NCBI GenBank assembly: GCA_016182655.1
Contig: JACPGB010000008.1
Span: 79,962-143,961, forward strand
Reading direction: 5' to 3'
Source of the DNA: Deltaproteobacteria bacterium
GTDB taxonomy: Bacteria; Desulfobacterota; GWC2-55-46
DNA: 64,000 nucleotides
Position numbers and translations under genes: made by a program. Shown one piece after another: positions 31,390-39,652 of this stretch; the first letter of the stretch is position 1, and each line of letters begins with the position of its first letter. The notes under the pieces were generated by a model. The model did not search any database. It was not told the origin of the DNA and was given only the letters and a program-made list of their open reading frames with translations.

Positions 31390-33585
31390 ATGCGCTCATC
31401 AATGACGGATAAGCCCAGCGCTCCTCTTGAGCACCTTGCAGGCACGGTGGAGCGGGTTACTTACCATAGCCCGGAGACCGGCTTTTGCGTGCTCAGGATA
31501 AATGTGGCCGGCCAGAAAGAACCCGTATCGGTTGTAGGCTCTGCGGCCAACGTGTCTCCAGGGGAGTACCTGGAATGCGAAGGCGCCTGGAGCAACGACA
31601 GGACCTATGGGCTCCAGTTCAAGACCACATTCTTGAAAATCGTCCCACCTGGCACGGTCGAGGGCATTGAGAAGTATCTTGGCTCTGGCATGGTCAAGGG
31701 GGTTGGACCTCATTTCGCCAAAGTCCTTGTTAGCGCCTTCGGCGAGGAGGTCTTTAATGTCATCGAAAATGACCCTAAGCGGCTCCTTAAACTCCCCGGC
31801 ATAGGCAGGCACCGCATGGAGCGCATTACAGGCGCGTGGGCAGTGCAGAAGGCCGTAAGAGAGATCATGGTCTTCCTGCAGTCCCACGGCATAGGCTCTG
31901 CCCGCGCCTTCAGGATTTATAAAACTTACGGCGACGATGCCATAAAAAAGGTAAAAGAAGACCCCTACAGGCTCTCGCTCGATATCCACGGCCTGGGATT
32001 CAAGACGGCGGACATGCTCGCCCAGAAGTTAGGGGTAGCCGCGGACTCCCTCATGCGCGCACAGGCCGGAGTGCGCCATGTCTTGCAGGAGATATCTTCT
32101 GCCGGCCACTGCGCGGAGGCGCGCAAGCGTCTTGCCGAGACCGCGGCCCGGCTCCTTGAAATACCGGAGGCTGTAATAGAATCGGCTATCGACCACGAAG
32201 TCCGGGAAGGAAACATCATCGAGGACGATATCGGCGGAAAGCCCTGCCTCTATCTTGCGCATCTTTTCCGTGCCGAGACGGGTGTGGCTGATAACCTCAC
32301 CCGCCTCTTAAAGGGCAAGGCCCCGTGGGCCGGCATAGACACTGAAAAGGCCATCCCCTGGGTGGAGAATAAGACCGGCCTTAAGCTTTCAGAATCCCAG
32401 CAAGAGGCAGTAAGGCTCGTACTCAATAACAAGGCGGCTGTCATAACCGGCGGCCCCGGAGTGGGCAAGACCACCATAGTCAAGAGTATCCTCAAGATAA
32501 TCCTCGCCAAAAAGATCGATATCGCGCTCTGCGCGCCAACCGGCAGGGCCGCCAAAAGACTCTCCGAAGCTACCGGCATGGAGTCCAAGACCGTTCACAG
32601 GCTCCTCGAATACGACCCGATGACGAACGGCTTCAAAAGGGGCAAGGAGAACCCCCTCGATGCATCCCTTGTTGTCATGGACGAGGCATCGATGGCGGAC
32701 GTGGCGCTTATGAACAGACTCCTTTCGGCCATACCCGACCATGCCGGCCTTTTGATCGTGGGCGACATTGACCAGCTGCCCTCAGTAGGTCCCGGAGCGG
32801 TGCTTTCGGATATCATAGAATCAGGCGTTATTTCGACGGTCAGGCTCATGGAGATATTCAGGCAGGCCGCCTCGTCCAAAATAATCGTAAACGCGCACAG
32901 GATAAACAGTGGCGAGATGCCTGTGAAGGCCGAGCCGGATGAGCCGACCGATTTCTATTTCATTTCCGCCGGAACGCCGGAGGAGATACATGAAAGGCTA
33001 ATAAGCTCGGTGACCGAGCGCATCCCGAAGAGGTTCGGCCTGCATCCGGTGAGGGACATACAGGTCCTTACCCCCATGAACAAGGGCTCCTTAGGCGTTA
33101 AGTCCCTGAACATAGAACTTCAGAAGATCCTCAATCCTCAGGCAAAGGCCGGCATAACCCGCTTCGGTATAACATTCGCCACCGGGGACAAGGTCATGCA
33201 GACCGTCAACAACTATGACAAAGAGGTCTTCAACGGCGACATCGGCTGGATTACAGGGGTGGATTCAGAGGATGGAATTGTAAAAGTGAATTTTGACGGA
33301 AGGCCCGTTGCGTATGAGATCGGTGAACTGGACGAGCTGTCGCTCGCCTATGCGGCGACCATACACAAGAGCCAGGGCTCCGAATATCCGGCGGTGGTAA
33401 TACCGCTTTCGACCGAGCATTACGTCCTTCTTGAGAGGAACCTTCTTTATACGGCCGTGACAAGGGGGAAGAGGCTCGTGGTCATCATAGGCCAGCCCAG
33501 GGCGTTGGAGATGGCTGTACGGAACCGGAAGGCAAACAGGAGGGTGACGAAGCTGAGGGAAAGGCTTAAAAAGACCGGACCATAA
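31390..33585 (+). CDS. recD2: RecD2-type ATP-dependent DNA helicase
   Basis: 731 residues (ATG 31405 is an alternative start). It has the N-terminal OB-like domain and paired helix-hairpin-helix region of RecD2 (VKGVGPHFAKVLVSAFGEEVF, LLKLPGIGRHRMERI). Helicase motifs follow: Walker A GGPGVGKT (about 353-360), DEASM (motif II), GDIDQLPSVGPG (motif III) and a C-terminal AATIHKSQGSEYPAVVIP (motif VI region). RecD2 unwinds 5'-3' and works in repair outside RecBCD. The 104 bp to the divergent fic gene should hold both promoters. Confidence 0.92.
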   Translation: MRSSMTDKPSAPLEHLAGTVERVTYHSPETGFCVLRINVAGQKEPVSVVGSAANVSPGEYLECEGAWSNDRTYGLQFKTTFLKIVPPGTVEGIEKYLGSGMVKGVGPHFAKVLVSAFGEEVFNVIENDPKRLLKLPGIGRHRMERITGAWAVQKAVREIMVFLQSHGIGSARAFRIYKTYGDDAIKKVKEDPYRLSLDIHGLGFKTADMLAQKLGVAADSLMRAQAGVRHVLQEISSAGHCAEARKRLAETAARLLEIPEAVIESAIDHEVREGNIIEDDIGGKPCLYLAHLFRAETGVADNLTRLLKGKAPWAGIDTEKAIPWVENKTGLKLSESQQEAVRLVLNNKAAVITGGPGVGKTTIVKSILKIILAKKIDIALCAPTGRAAKRLSEATGMESKTVHRLLEYDPMTNGFKRGKENPLDASLVVMDEASMADVALMNRLLSAIPDHAGLLIVGDIDQLPSVGPGAVLSDIIESGVISTVRLMEIFRQAASSKIIVNAHRINSGEMPVKAEPDEPTDFYFISAGTPEEIHERLISSVTERIPKRFGLHPVRDIQVLTPMNKGSLGVKSLNIELQKILNPQAKAGITRFGITFATGDKVMQTVNNYDKEVFNGDIGWITGVDSEDGIVKVNFDGRPVAYEIGELDELSLAYAATIHKSQGSEYPAVVIPLSTEHYVLLERNLLYTAVTRGKRLVVIIGQPRALEMAVRNRKANRRVTKLRERLKKTGP

Positions 33586-33979
33586 AAACTTCACAACCCG
33601 GCTCTCTGCCTGCACACGCGTTCAGTGGACTCTTTTTCCAAACAGATGGCACTATAATAGCAGAGGCGATTAATGTCTGACAACAAAGGAATACAGGGTA
33701 ATAGTTGTGAGCTCTTTGTGGAGACATAACTATAATATATATATGTACACGAGAAATTCATCAAGAATGCTGCCGTATGCTTAGCTTCTTCCCGGTGGGC
33801 GAGGCCGCCTGATTCTAAGGCGGACTCGCGAGTAAAGTCTCCAGTGCCATTTGGTCCTCCTTTTAATCTTTGAACGGGGTATTTATGGCGCGTGTCGCTT
33901 TACCATTAATCTGGATTTAATGCTGGGCGTCCTCCCCTCTCAAAAAAGTACGTGAACAGTCATTGAAGCTTTTTGTGGC
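33586..33979. other. 394-bp intergenic region, no gene
   Basis: Between recD2 and the PLD-family gene. AT-rich at 33720-33750 (ATAATATATATATG). A small inverted repeat CCGCCT/AGGCGG sits near 33805-33823. No RNA gene or coding region that I can support. Confidence 0.5.
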
Positions 33980-35698
33980 CTATGCGAAGAGAACTCGATC
34001 ACGGATCTTTCGAGCATCGGTATAGTACTCGGCCCACCAAGCCTTCTCCCCCGGTTTTCGCGGTGGCTTGGTTAGTTGCAGCTTCTTCTTCGCCTTCTTC
34101 GATTCCTGCTGAGCTACCCTGAAATGGTAGTGGTCGAATAGGCGCAATGCCTCGATGGTGTAGGAAACCGCAATACGACGGTCACGGATGAGAAGCAGAT
34201 TCTCTCCATTCTTAGTGTCTGCGGGATCGGAGAAATTGTAGGAGCCAAGGTAGACCCGGGCGGTCGGCTTATCGAAATCTACAACGAGAAACTTATGGTG
34301 CATGCGATTGCCGCCGCCTCCCGTCGGTTCCGACTTGAACGGTTCCGGAACTGTTTTCTTGGTGAGTGCTGAGGGAAAGACCGGAGACACATTGCCGTTC
34401 GGCTTCTGTAGATCGATACCACTGACCTTTCGGTCGGAAACGCCATAGACGAAAATCCTCTTGTCCTTCGAAACTTTCTTAATTGCATTTTGCATGACCC
34501 CAGGGGTCTGATAGAGAAATGCCAGCGAATAGAACAAACACGATGTGGTCTTCTTGCCGATATCGTCTGCTATCGATTGCAGCAGTGCGTTCGACTTGGA
34601 GTGCGGCGAAAAGGCGACTTTCGCGTTGATGCCGTCAAGGCCGAGGTCCGACCATTTCGCCGAGCCCGTCTTTCCAAAGCTACCCGGCGTTTCTTTATTC
34701 CAGTAATCGTCAAACGCCGTAAGGAACGGTTCGACCGCGCTCTTACCCCGCAAAACCATAGCGTTGTTGGATTGAACGAATAAACCGCGCCAGGTGAAGT
34801 TAGTCGAACCGCATACGACAGCTTTCACATTTGGGCCGTCAACCACAATGGTCTTATTGTGCTGCAACTTGCCCATGTGCTGCCGCTTCACGTTATTCTT
34901 CCCTGCCGAGACAGCCAGGCGCTTTTCGGCCTGGGCTTCCCCTGAATGGGGCTTGCCATGGGAACCGTCATCGTCGATGATCACCTTGAGCCTCGAACCC
35001 AGCTTTTCGAGACGGGCCACGATATCGGGCTCACTCAGGTCGTAGGCCACCACCCTGACCTGGGCCAGCTTGTCGGAAATTGCCTGATCGAGCACCTCAA
35101 GGATGGCGTCTCGCGCCTCAAAGCCCATCCACGCCAGTGCCTCCTTGGCCTTGGGGTGAGTCGGAACAAATGTCAGCCCCTCATCCGCTTTTTTCGGCAA
35201 AAGCTTGGAGATCGGCGCGACTGATTCATATCTATCGACGAAAGCCTGCGAAGATACGAAGCCGCGGGTAAATGTGACATTGAGTTTTCCCGGATAGGTT
35301 TCTCGCCGGAGCTCGATTGCGGCCGTCTGCGCCTCGCCATAGCTCAGCTCATCCTGATCGTTCATGAAGACAGGCGTTACTCTGTAGGTGAATTCTCCGG
35401 ATAGCTCGGCATTCCGTGGAAAATGCACCCAGCGGAACTTCTGGATCGGCGAGCGCAAGGTCGAAAGGCGGTTTGCATCAACCTCGCCGTTAGGGCCGGG
35501 AAAAGACAGCCGGTTCTTTAGAGCGAAGAACCTGTCACCCCCAGGCTCCTTGTATTCGATAGCGAAGCCGACGAGGTTCTTTGGCGGCTTTTCATTTTTC
35601 CAGTTCATCGCGATAAGGGTCATGCCATCACCACGATGAAGTTTTAGCGTAAATTGCGCTCCCGCATTTTGGCCATCGACCTGAAATTCACCAGCCAT
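33980..35698 (-). CDS. Phospholipase D-superfamily protein with two HKD motifs
   Basis: A 572-residue protein. Two PLD active-site motifs are present: HNKTIVVD (H280, K282, D287) and HHKFLVVD (H467, K469, D474), each followed by the usual CGSTNFTWRG or GSYNFSD. Such paired motifs form one active site for a phosphodiester bond in lipid or nucleic acid. The N-terminal 135 residues are a fibronectin-III-like beta domain (about 15-130), and residues 140-200 link it to the catalytic core. No signal peptide, so the enzyme is probably cytoplasmic or exported by a non-Sec route. The basic C-terminal tail (KKAKKKLQLTKPPRK) could bind nucleic acid. Nuclease or lipase cannot be decided from sequence. 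Single gene in the island. Confidence 0.82.
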   Translation of the reverse strand: MAGEFQVDGQNAGAQFTLKLHRGDGMTLIAMNWKNEKPPKNLVGFAIEYKEPGGDRFFALKNRLSFPGPNGEVDANRLSTLRSPIQKFRWVHFPRNAELSGEFTYRVTPVFMNDQDELSYGEAQTAAIELRRETYPGKLNVTFTRGFVSSQAFVDRYESVAPISKLLPKKADEGLTFVPTHPKAKEALAWMGFEARDAILEVLDQAISDKLAQVRVVAYDLSEPDIVARLEKLGSRLKVIIDDDGSHGKPHSGEAQAEKRLAVSAGKNNVKRQHMGKLQHNKTIVVDGPNVKAVVCGSTNFTWRGLFVQSNNAMVLRGKSAVEPFLTAFDDYWNKETPGSFGKTGSAKWSDLGLDGINAKVAFSPHSKSNALLQSIADDIGKKTTSCLFYSLAFLYQTPGVMQNAIKKVSKDKRIFVYGVSDRKVSGIDLQKPNGNVSPVFPSALTKKTVPEPFKSEPTGGGGNRMHHKFLVVDFDKPTARVYLGSYNFSDPADTKNGENLLLIRDRRIAVSYTIEALRLFDHYHFRVAQQESKKAKKKLQLTKPPRKPGEKAWWAEYYTDARKIRDRVLFA

Positions 35699-36029
35699 AG
35701 CACCTCCAGGGTTTAATAAAACACCTAGTCCAAGCGTAGCTGTAACGGTTTCAATTTATCTGCAGTTGCGAACTGATTGAAGATTAGACTCTCAGGTAAG
35801 ATTTGGGCTGACCAAGTTAGAGATTGCGATCTGGGAGCCAGCGGCCAGATAGCCAATCTCTGTTGAATTAGCTCTACAAGAGGGACAACCCATGAAGGTG
35901 ATCCCATGCGCGTTTTGGGCCCCAAGGCTGGTACTCAACGTGGTCTCGCGCCATAGTCGAGCCAGTTTTTTTCCGTTAGATATTCGTTTTCTTCAAATTT
36001 AGCTTCGGATTTTTGAGTAGCTACCCATA
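35699..36029. other. 331-bp intergenic region, nothing recognised
   Basis: Between the PLD-family gene and pbpC, both on the minus strand. It should hold the promoter of the PLD-family gene. I see no repeat, RNA gene or plausible coding sequence; the short minus-strand open frame has no ribosome site and a composition unlike its neighbours. Confidence 0.4.
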
Positions 36030-38198
36030 TTAATTTTCCGTATCGTTCCCTTTCACAACAAAAGATACCGAATCGAGGACGAGGTCTTCCGTATCCACAA
36101 GCGTGAGCAGATGTTTTCCGGGGTTGGGCGTCCAGCTCAGGAAAGACCCTTCCCCGACGAATTCACCATCGATCAGCCATTTCATATTGTTATCACCGGA
36201 ATCCGTTTCAAATAACATCATTTGCTGTCCTTCAGGTATATCAGGATCGAGGGCGAGGATCATCCCCTGTGCAGGGTAGACGATCCTGGGTTTTGCTTTC
36301 ATGGCGAATCGACTCTCTTTTTCCTGAGGCTCGGTCCCTTTTATAAACCATTCTTTTCGCTCAGGCTCCAAACCAGAAAAAGATATCCTCTTTGCAACTA
36401 CGCCGGGAGGCGGCTTTAATTTAAGTACCGGGCCGTTATGATGTAGCCAGTTCGTTATCTCTGCCCATACAGGCGCCGCGCCGGTTACGCCGCTGACATT
36501 CCACATCGGCTCTCCTGAAAAATTCCCCACCCAGACCCCGACGGTGTACTTATCCGAATAGCCGATACACCAGTTATCACGCATGTCCTTGCTTGTTCCA
36601 GTCTTCACTGCCGCGCTGAACCTTACCGATAGAGGGTTTTCCAGGCCGAATGTCTGGCTTCTTGCCTCTCTGTCCGAGAGAATGTCCGAGATTATAAAAG
36701 CCGCTTCTTTTGAGAACACTTTTCTGCTGACCTGTGTTGTCTTGTCTCCTGAAGCAATCCTTAATTCACTCCACAGCCCTCCGTTAGCAAGGGTGCGGTA
36801 GGCATTTACCATTTCCCAGAGGCTCACATCAGCGGAGCCGAGGGCAAGGGAGGGGCCGTAAAAATCATCCGCTTCGTCAAGCCCCTCTATGCCGAGGGTC
36901 CTTAATTTCAGCAAAAATGTTTCTATGCCTGCAATCTGCAATACTTTTACGGCCGGGACATTCAAAGACGAAGCGAGCGCAGTGCGAGCCGTCACCAGTC
37001 CTTTAAACTGGCTGTCGTAATTACTCGGGCGGTAGACCCCGTTTACTGCCGGGATATCAAGCGGGCTGTCATCGATAACGGATCCTGCGGTCAGGATTCT
37101 ATTATCGACCGCAAGAGAGTATAGAAAAGGCTTTAGTATGGACCCTGCCTGTCTCTTTGCACGCACGCCGTCAACAAGTGCTGATTCGGACAGTTCACCG
37201 CTGCTGCCTACATATGCGAGGACATCGCCGGTCTTGTTCTCAACGACCAGGACCGCTCCGTCCTGTACATTTTGCGAGCTTACCGATAAAAGGTGCTGTC
37301 TGAGGGTCTCTATTGCAAATAGCTGCAAACTGCCGTCTAAAGTGCTTTCGACAAGGTTCTTATCATTTGAGCCTGTTTTTAACAACTGTACCGCAACATG
37401 CGGGGCCAAGGCCATCCGGGGCTTTATGAAGTGAGGGCCGGAAAGCGCCCCTTTTACCGCTGACTCAACGGCCTCTCGCCTTAGATCAAGGCCCGTTGCA
37501 TTTCCAAGGAGATAAGCCCTGTTTATAACCTGCTCGATGGAGGCGTTCGGTGACCTTAGGAGCGAAACCAATATCAGCGACTCCATATCATTCAGCCCGT
37601 GCGGGTCTTTTCCGAATAGTCCCCTTGAAGCCGATGTAATGCCCTGCAACTCACCTCGAAAAGAAACGAGGTTGAGGTACGATTCAAGTATCTCCTGTTT
37701 TGACCATCCATTTTCCAGTGCGGTCGCATACCGTATCTGCTCCCACTTCTGGCGGAGCGACCTCCTGTTTTTTGGCTGAAGCCCCTTATCCAGCAGGGAC
37801 GCGAGTTGCATCGTAATGGTGCTCGCCCCCCTCTTCCTCGCCAAAACCAGGTTCTTTATGGATGCGGACGCTATAGCCTGCCAGTCTACGCCTCTGTGGT
37901 CATAGAATTTCCTGTCCTCGGAGTGAATTATGATTTTCTGCAAAACGGGGGAGATATCTTTCAGATCAGCCCACTCAAGCCTTCTGCCTTTTTCATCTAT
38001 CCTCAGTTCATGAATTACCTCGCCATATCTGTCAAGCAGGACGGCGTCGGAGGTTTTATAGGAATCACGAACCGTCCTGAAGTCAGGCGGAGTTTTAGAC
38101 GGCCTCTGGAGCAGGGCAAAAATCGAAATAAATACCGATACAGGAAGGAGCACAAAAAGCACTGCCACTGTTTTTAAGAGAGTTTTTCTTCTCATCAC
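36030..38198 (-). CDS. pbpC: Penicillin-binding protein 1C
   Basis: A 722-residue bifunctional PBP. Membrane anchor at about 9-30; glycosyltransferase domain with catalytic E94 in HSEDRKFYDHRGVDW and the RKRGASTITMQLA motif; transpeptidase domain with S353-x-x-K356 (GSILKPF), SxN (S411-L-N413) and KTGTS (532-536). The last 90 residues form the BiPBP_C beta domain (AQGMILALDPDIPEG ... GEFVGEGSFLSWTPNPGKHLL). PBP1C makes or repairs peptidoglycan in the periplasm. In many bacteria pbpC is paired with an alpha-2-macroglobulin gene; here that gene lies 1.45 kb upstream on the same strand, with two small exported proteins between. Confidence 0.93.
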   Translation of the reverse strand: MMRRKTLLKTVAVLFVLLPVSVFISIFALLQRPSKTPPDFRTVRDSYKTSDAVLLDRYGEVIHELRIDEKGRRLEWADLKDISPVLQKIIIHSEDRKFYDHRGVDWQAIASASIKNLVLARKRGASTITMQLASLLDKGLQPKNRRSLRQKWEQIRYATALENGWSKQEILESYLNLVSFRGELQGITSASRGLFGKDPHGLNDMESLILVSLLRSPNASIEQVINRAYLLGNATGLDLRREAVESAVKGALSGPHFIKPRMALAPHVAVQLLKTGSNDKNLVESTLDGSLQLFAIETLRQHLLSVSSQNVQDGAVLVVENKTGDVLAYVGSSGELSESALVDGVRAKRQAGSILKPFLYSLAVDNRILTAGSVIDDSPLDIPAVNGVYRPSNYDSQFKGLVTARTALASSLNVPAVKVLQIAGIETFLLKLRTLGIEGLDEADDFYGPSLALGSADVSLWEMVNAYRTLANGGLWSELRIASGDKTTQVSRKVFSKEAAFIISDILSDREARSQTFGLENPLSVRFSAAVKTGTSKDMRDNWCIGYSDKYTVGVWVGNFSGEPMWNVSGVTGAAPVWAEITNWLHHNGPVLKLKPPPGVVAKRISFSGLEPERKEWFIKGTEPQEKESRFAMKAKPRIVYPAQGMILALDPDIPEGQQMMLFETDSGDNNMKWLIDGEFVGEGSFLSWTPNPGKHLLTLVDTEDLVLDSVSFVVKGNDTEN

Positions 38199-38256
38199 AA
38201 TCTATGGGCTAAAGAGCCGGGAGTGACACATCAAAAGCGCACCAATGGATCAAATT

Positions 38257-38940
38257 TTATCGGGCTATGGGTCCCCTCTGATTTAAAATAAACTCTCGGG
38301 CTTTAAATGGGTCCGTTCTTTGCAAACCTAAAAAGTCCTCTTCATCGTGAATCAGACTGTTTAGTTTTGTTGCCTTTATTCTTACTTCTGGATCTCTCCC
38401 TGGCATGGCCCTTAATCTCTCTTCCCTTGTCAGCACCTTCGGAAGCTCCACAATACCTAAGACAGCCTTCATCTTTGTAGCTTCAGCTCCTGCTTTCCAT
38501 GGCTCTCTGAATAAGACTTCTTTTGTGACCCCAATTCCTCCTGAAAAAAAATCTTCGAAGCCTATGTCCATGCCTTTTATCGGATACACCCTTCCGTTTG
38601 GAAAATTGCCGTATCCCGGCTTGTATATGATGAAGTCCGTCACATACTCCCATGACAGGGGCTGAGTTAGAGTTGTGTAGGATGGAAAATGGAATTCCCC
38701 ATTCCTGTCCGTTAAAGTCTCCTTCACATCAATTATTACAGTGTAAGATTCGGCTATACCGATCGTCTTCTTGTTATAAATGGCTACCGCCACGGCTCCC
38801 TCTATCGGCTCCTTTGTTTCCGCATCTATCACCTTGCCATGAAAAGCCGGCTTGTGAAAAACAAGCCAATCCGCAAAGGACGGGGATGACGCAAAGACTG
38901 AAATCAATATTGTGATGAATGAGACCAAGCCTTTCTTCAT
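38257..38940 (-). CDS. Exported protein with carboxypeptidase-regulatory-like domain (copy B)
   Basis: A 227-residue protein. ATG 38938-38940 is chosen because a Sec signal begins there (MKKGLVSFITILISVFASSPSFA). The next 60 residues are a carboxypeptidase regulatory-like (CarboxypepD_reg) beta-sandwich start: GKVIDAETKEPIEGAVAVAI ... ETLTDRNGEFHFPSY. A second part carries FIIYKPGYGNFPNGRVYPIKG and a helical C-terminus with VLGIVELPKVLTREERLRAM. It is a paralogue of the next gene upstream. The reading frame upstream of the chosen start overlaps that gene's end. Position between the alpha-2-macroglobulin and PBP1C genes suggests a shared envelope function, not shown by sequence. Confidence 0.75.
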   Translation of the reverse strand: MKKGLVSFITILISVFASSPSFADWLVFHKPAFHGKVIDAETKEPIEGAVAVAIYNKKTIGIAESYTVIIDVKETLTDRNGEFHFPSYTTLTQPLSWEYVTDFIIYKPGYGNFPNGRVYPIKGMDIGFEDFFSGGIGVTKEVLFREPWKAGAEATKMKAVLGIVELPKVLTREERLRAMPGRDPEVRIKATKLNSLIHDEEDFLGLQRTDPFKAREFILNQRGPIAR

Positions 38941-38968
38941 ATCGACCCTTATTAGAAGCTTAAACTCC

Positions 38969-39598
38969 TCATCTTGCACCCCTTTTCATATGAGATGGTT
39001 GCAACCCTAAGTCAACCCGTTCTTTATTCATTGATTCAAGCAATCTCGGCATCTTGTCGTTTGGAATTGAAGGCGGAATGCTGCGGATTGTCAAAAGCCT
39101 CTCTTTCCTCGTCTTGAGCTTCGGCAACTCAACAATGCCGAATATTACCTTAATTTTTTCTTCTCTGTCATAGTCCCACCCTATCTCCCCTGGCTTCCCT
39201 GTCTCCCTTAAAAAGAACTCCTCGATAGCATCTGTTGACAGGCCCCTTGGCGGACCAACCCTGTGTTCAGGGAAATTTCCGTACCCAGGCTTGAAGATCG
39301 TGAAATAAGGGCCTCTGATATAGCTTATGATAGGGAAGAAATTCATGGGTCTATAAGACGGTATCTCGAATCTGCCGTCTTTATCCGTTAAGACCTCTTT
39401 TGAATTGTAGAAGTAAGAGCTATCACCGTTCGGAGTCCTGTATGCTCTATCCCATATCGCAAGCACTACTGCGCCTTCGAGAGGCTCCTTGGTTTCAGCA
39501 TCTATGACCCTTCCTTTCCACGGCCCTGCGGCAAAGGATTGGACCGACACAAAGGCTAAAGCCAAAATAGCGAATAGGGGGATTAAGAGTTTTTTCAT
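38969..39598 (-). CDS. Exported protein with carboxypeptidase-regulatory-like domain (copy A)
   Basis: A 209-residue protein with a Sec signal (residues 1-23, ending SFAAG). It has the same plan as copy B: WKGRVIDAETKEPLEGAVVLAI, EVLTDKDGRFEIPSY, FTIFKPGYGNFPEHRVGPP, and VIFGIVELPKLKTRKERLL. The two copies agree in all blocks but differ in length and in the middle, so the duplication is old. It follows the alpha-2-macroglobulin gene by 54 nt and is probably co-transcribed. Confidence 0.78.
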   Translation of the reverse strand: MKKLLIPLFAILALAFVSVQSFAAGPWKGRVIDAETKEPLEGAVVLAIWDRAYRTPNGDSSYFYNSKEVLTDKDGRFEIPSYRPMNFFPIISYIRGPYFTIFKPGYGNFPEHRVGPPRGLSTDAIEEFFLRETGKPGEIGWDYDREEKIKVIFGIVELPKLKTRKERLLTIRSIPPSIPNDKMPRLLESMNKERVDLGLQPSHMKRGAR

Positions 39599-39652
39599 TT
39601 CAATGCCATACCTGCATGTTTAAATTCCATGCCTTTAAAGGCCGCCTTGTTG

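Noticed and set aside
33815..33850. Tiny minus-strand frame MALETLLASPP after a GGAGG site
   Set aside because: It has a good ribosome site, but 11 codons with no downstream gene in range and no regulatory structure beyond one small hairpin; chance is likely.
35725..35925. 66-codon minus-strand frame upstream of the PLD-family gene
   Set aside because: No ribosome site, no family match and no coding-like pattern; the gap is treated as non-coding.
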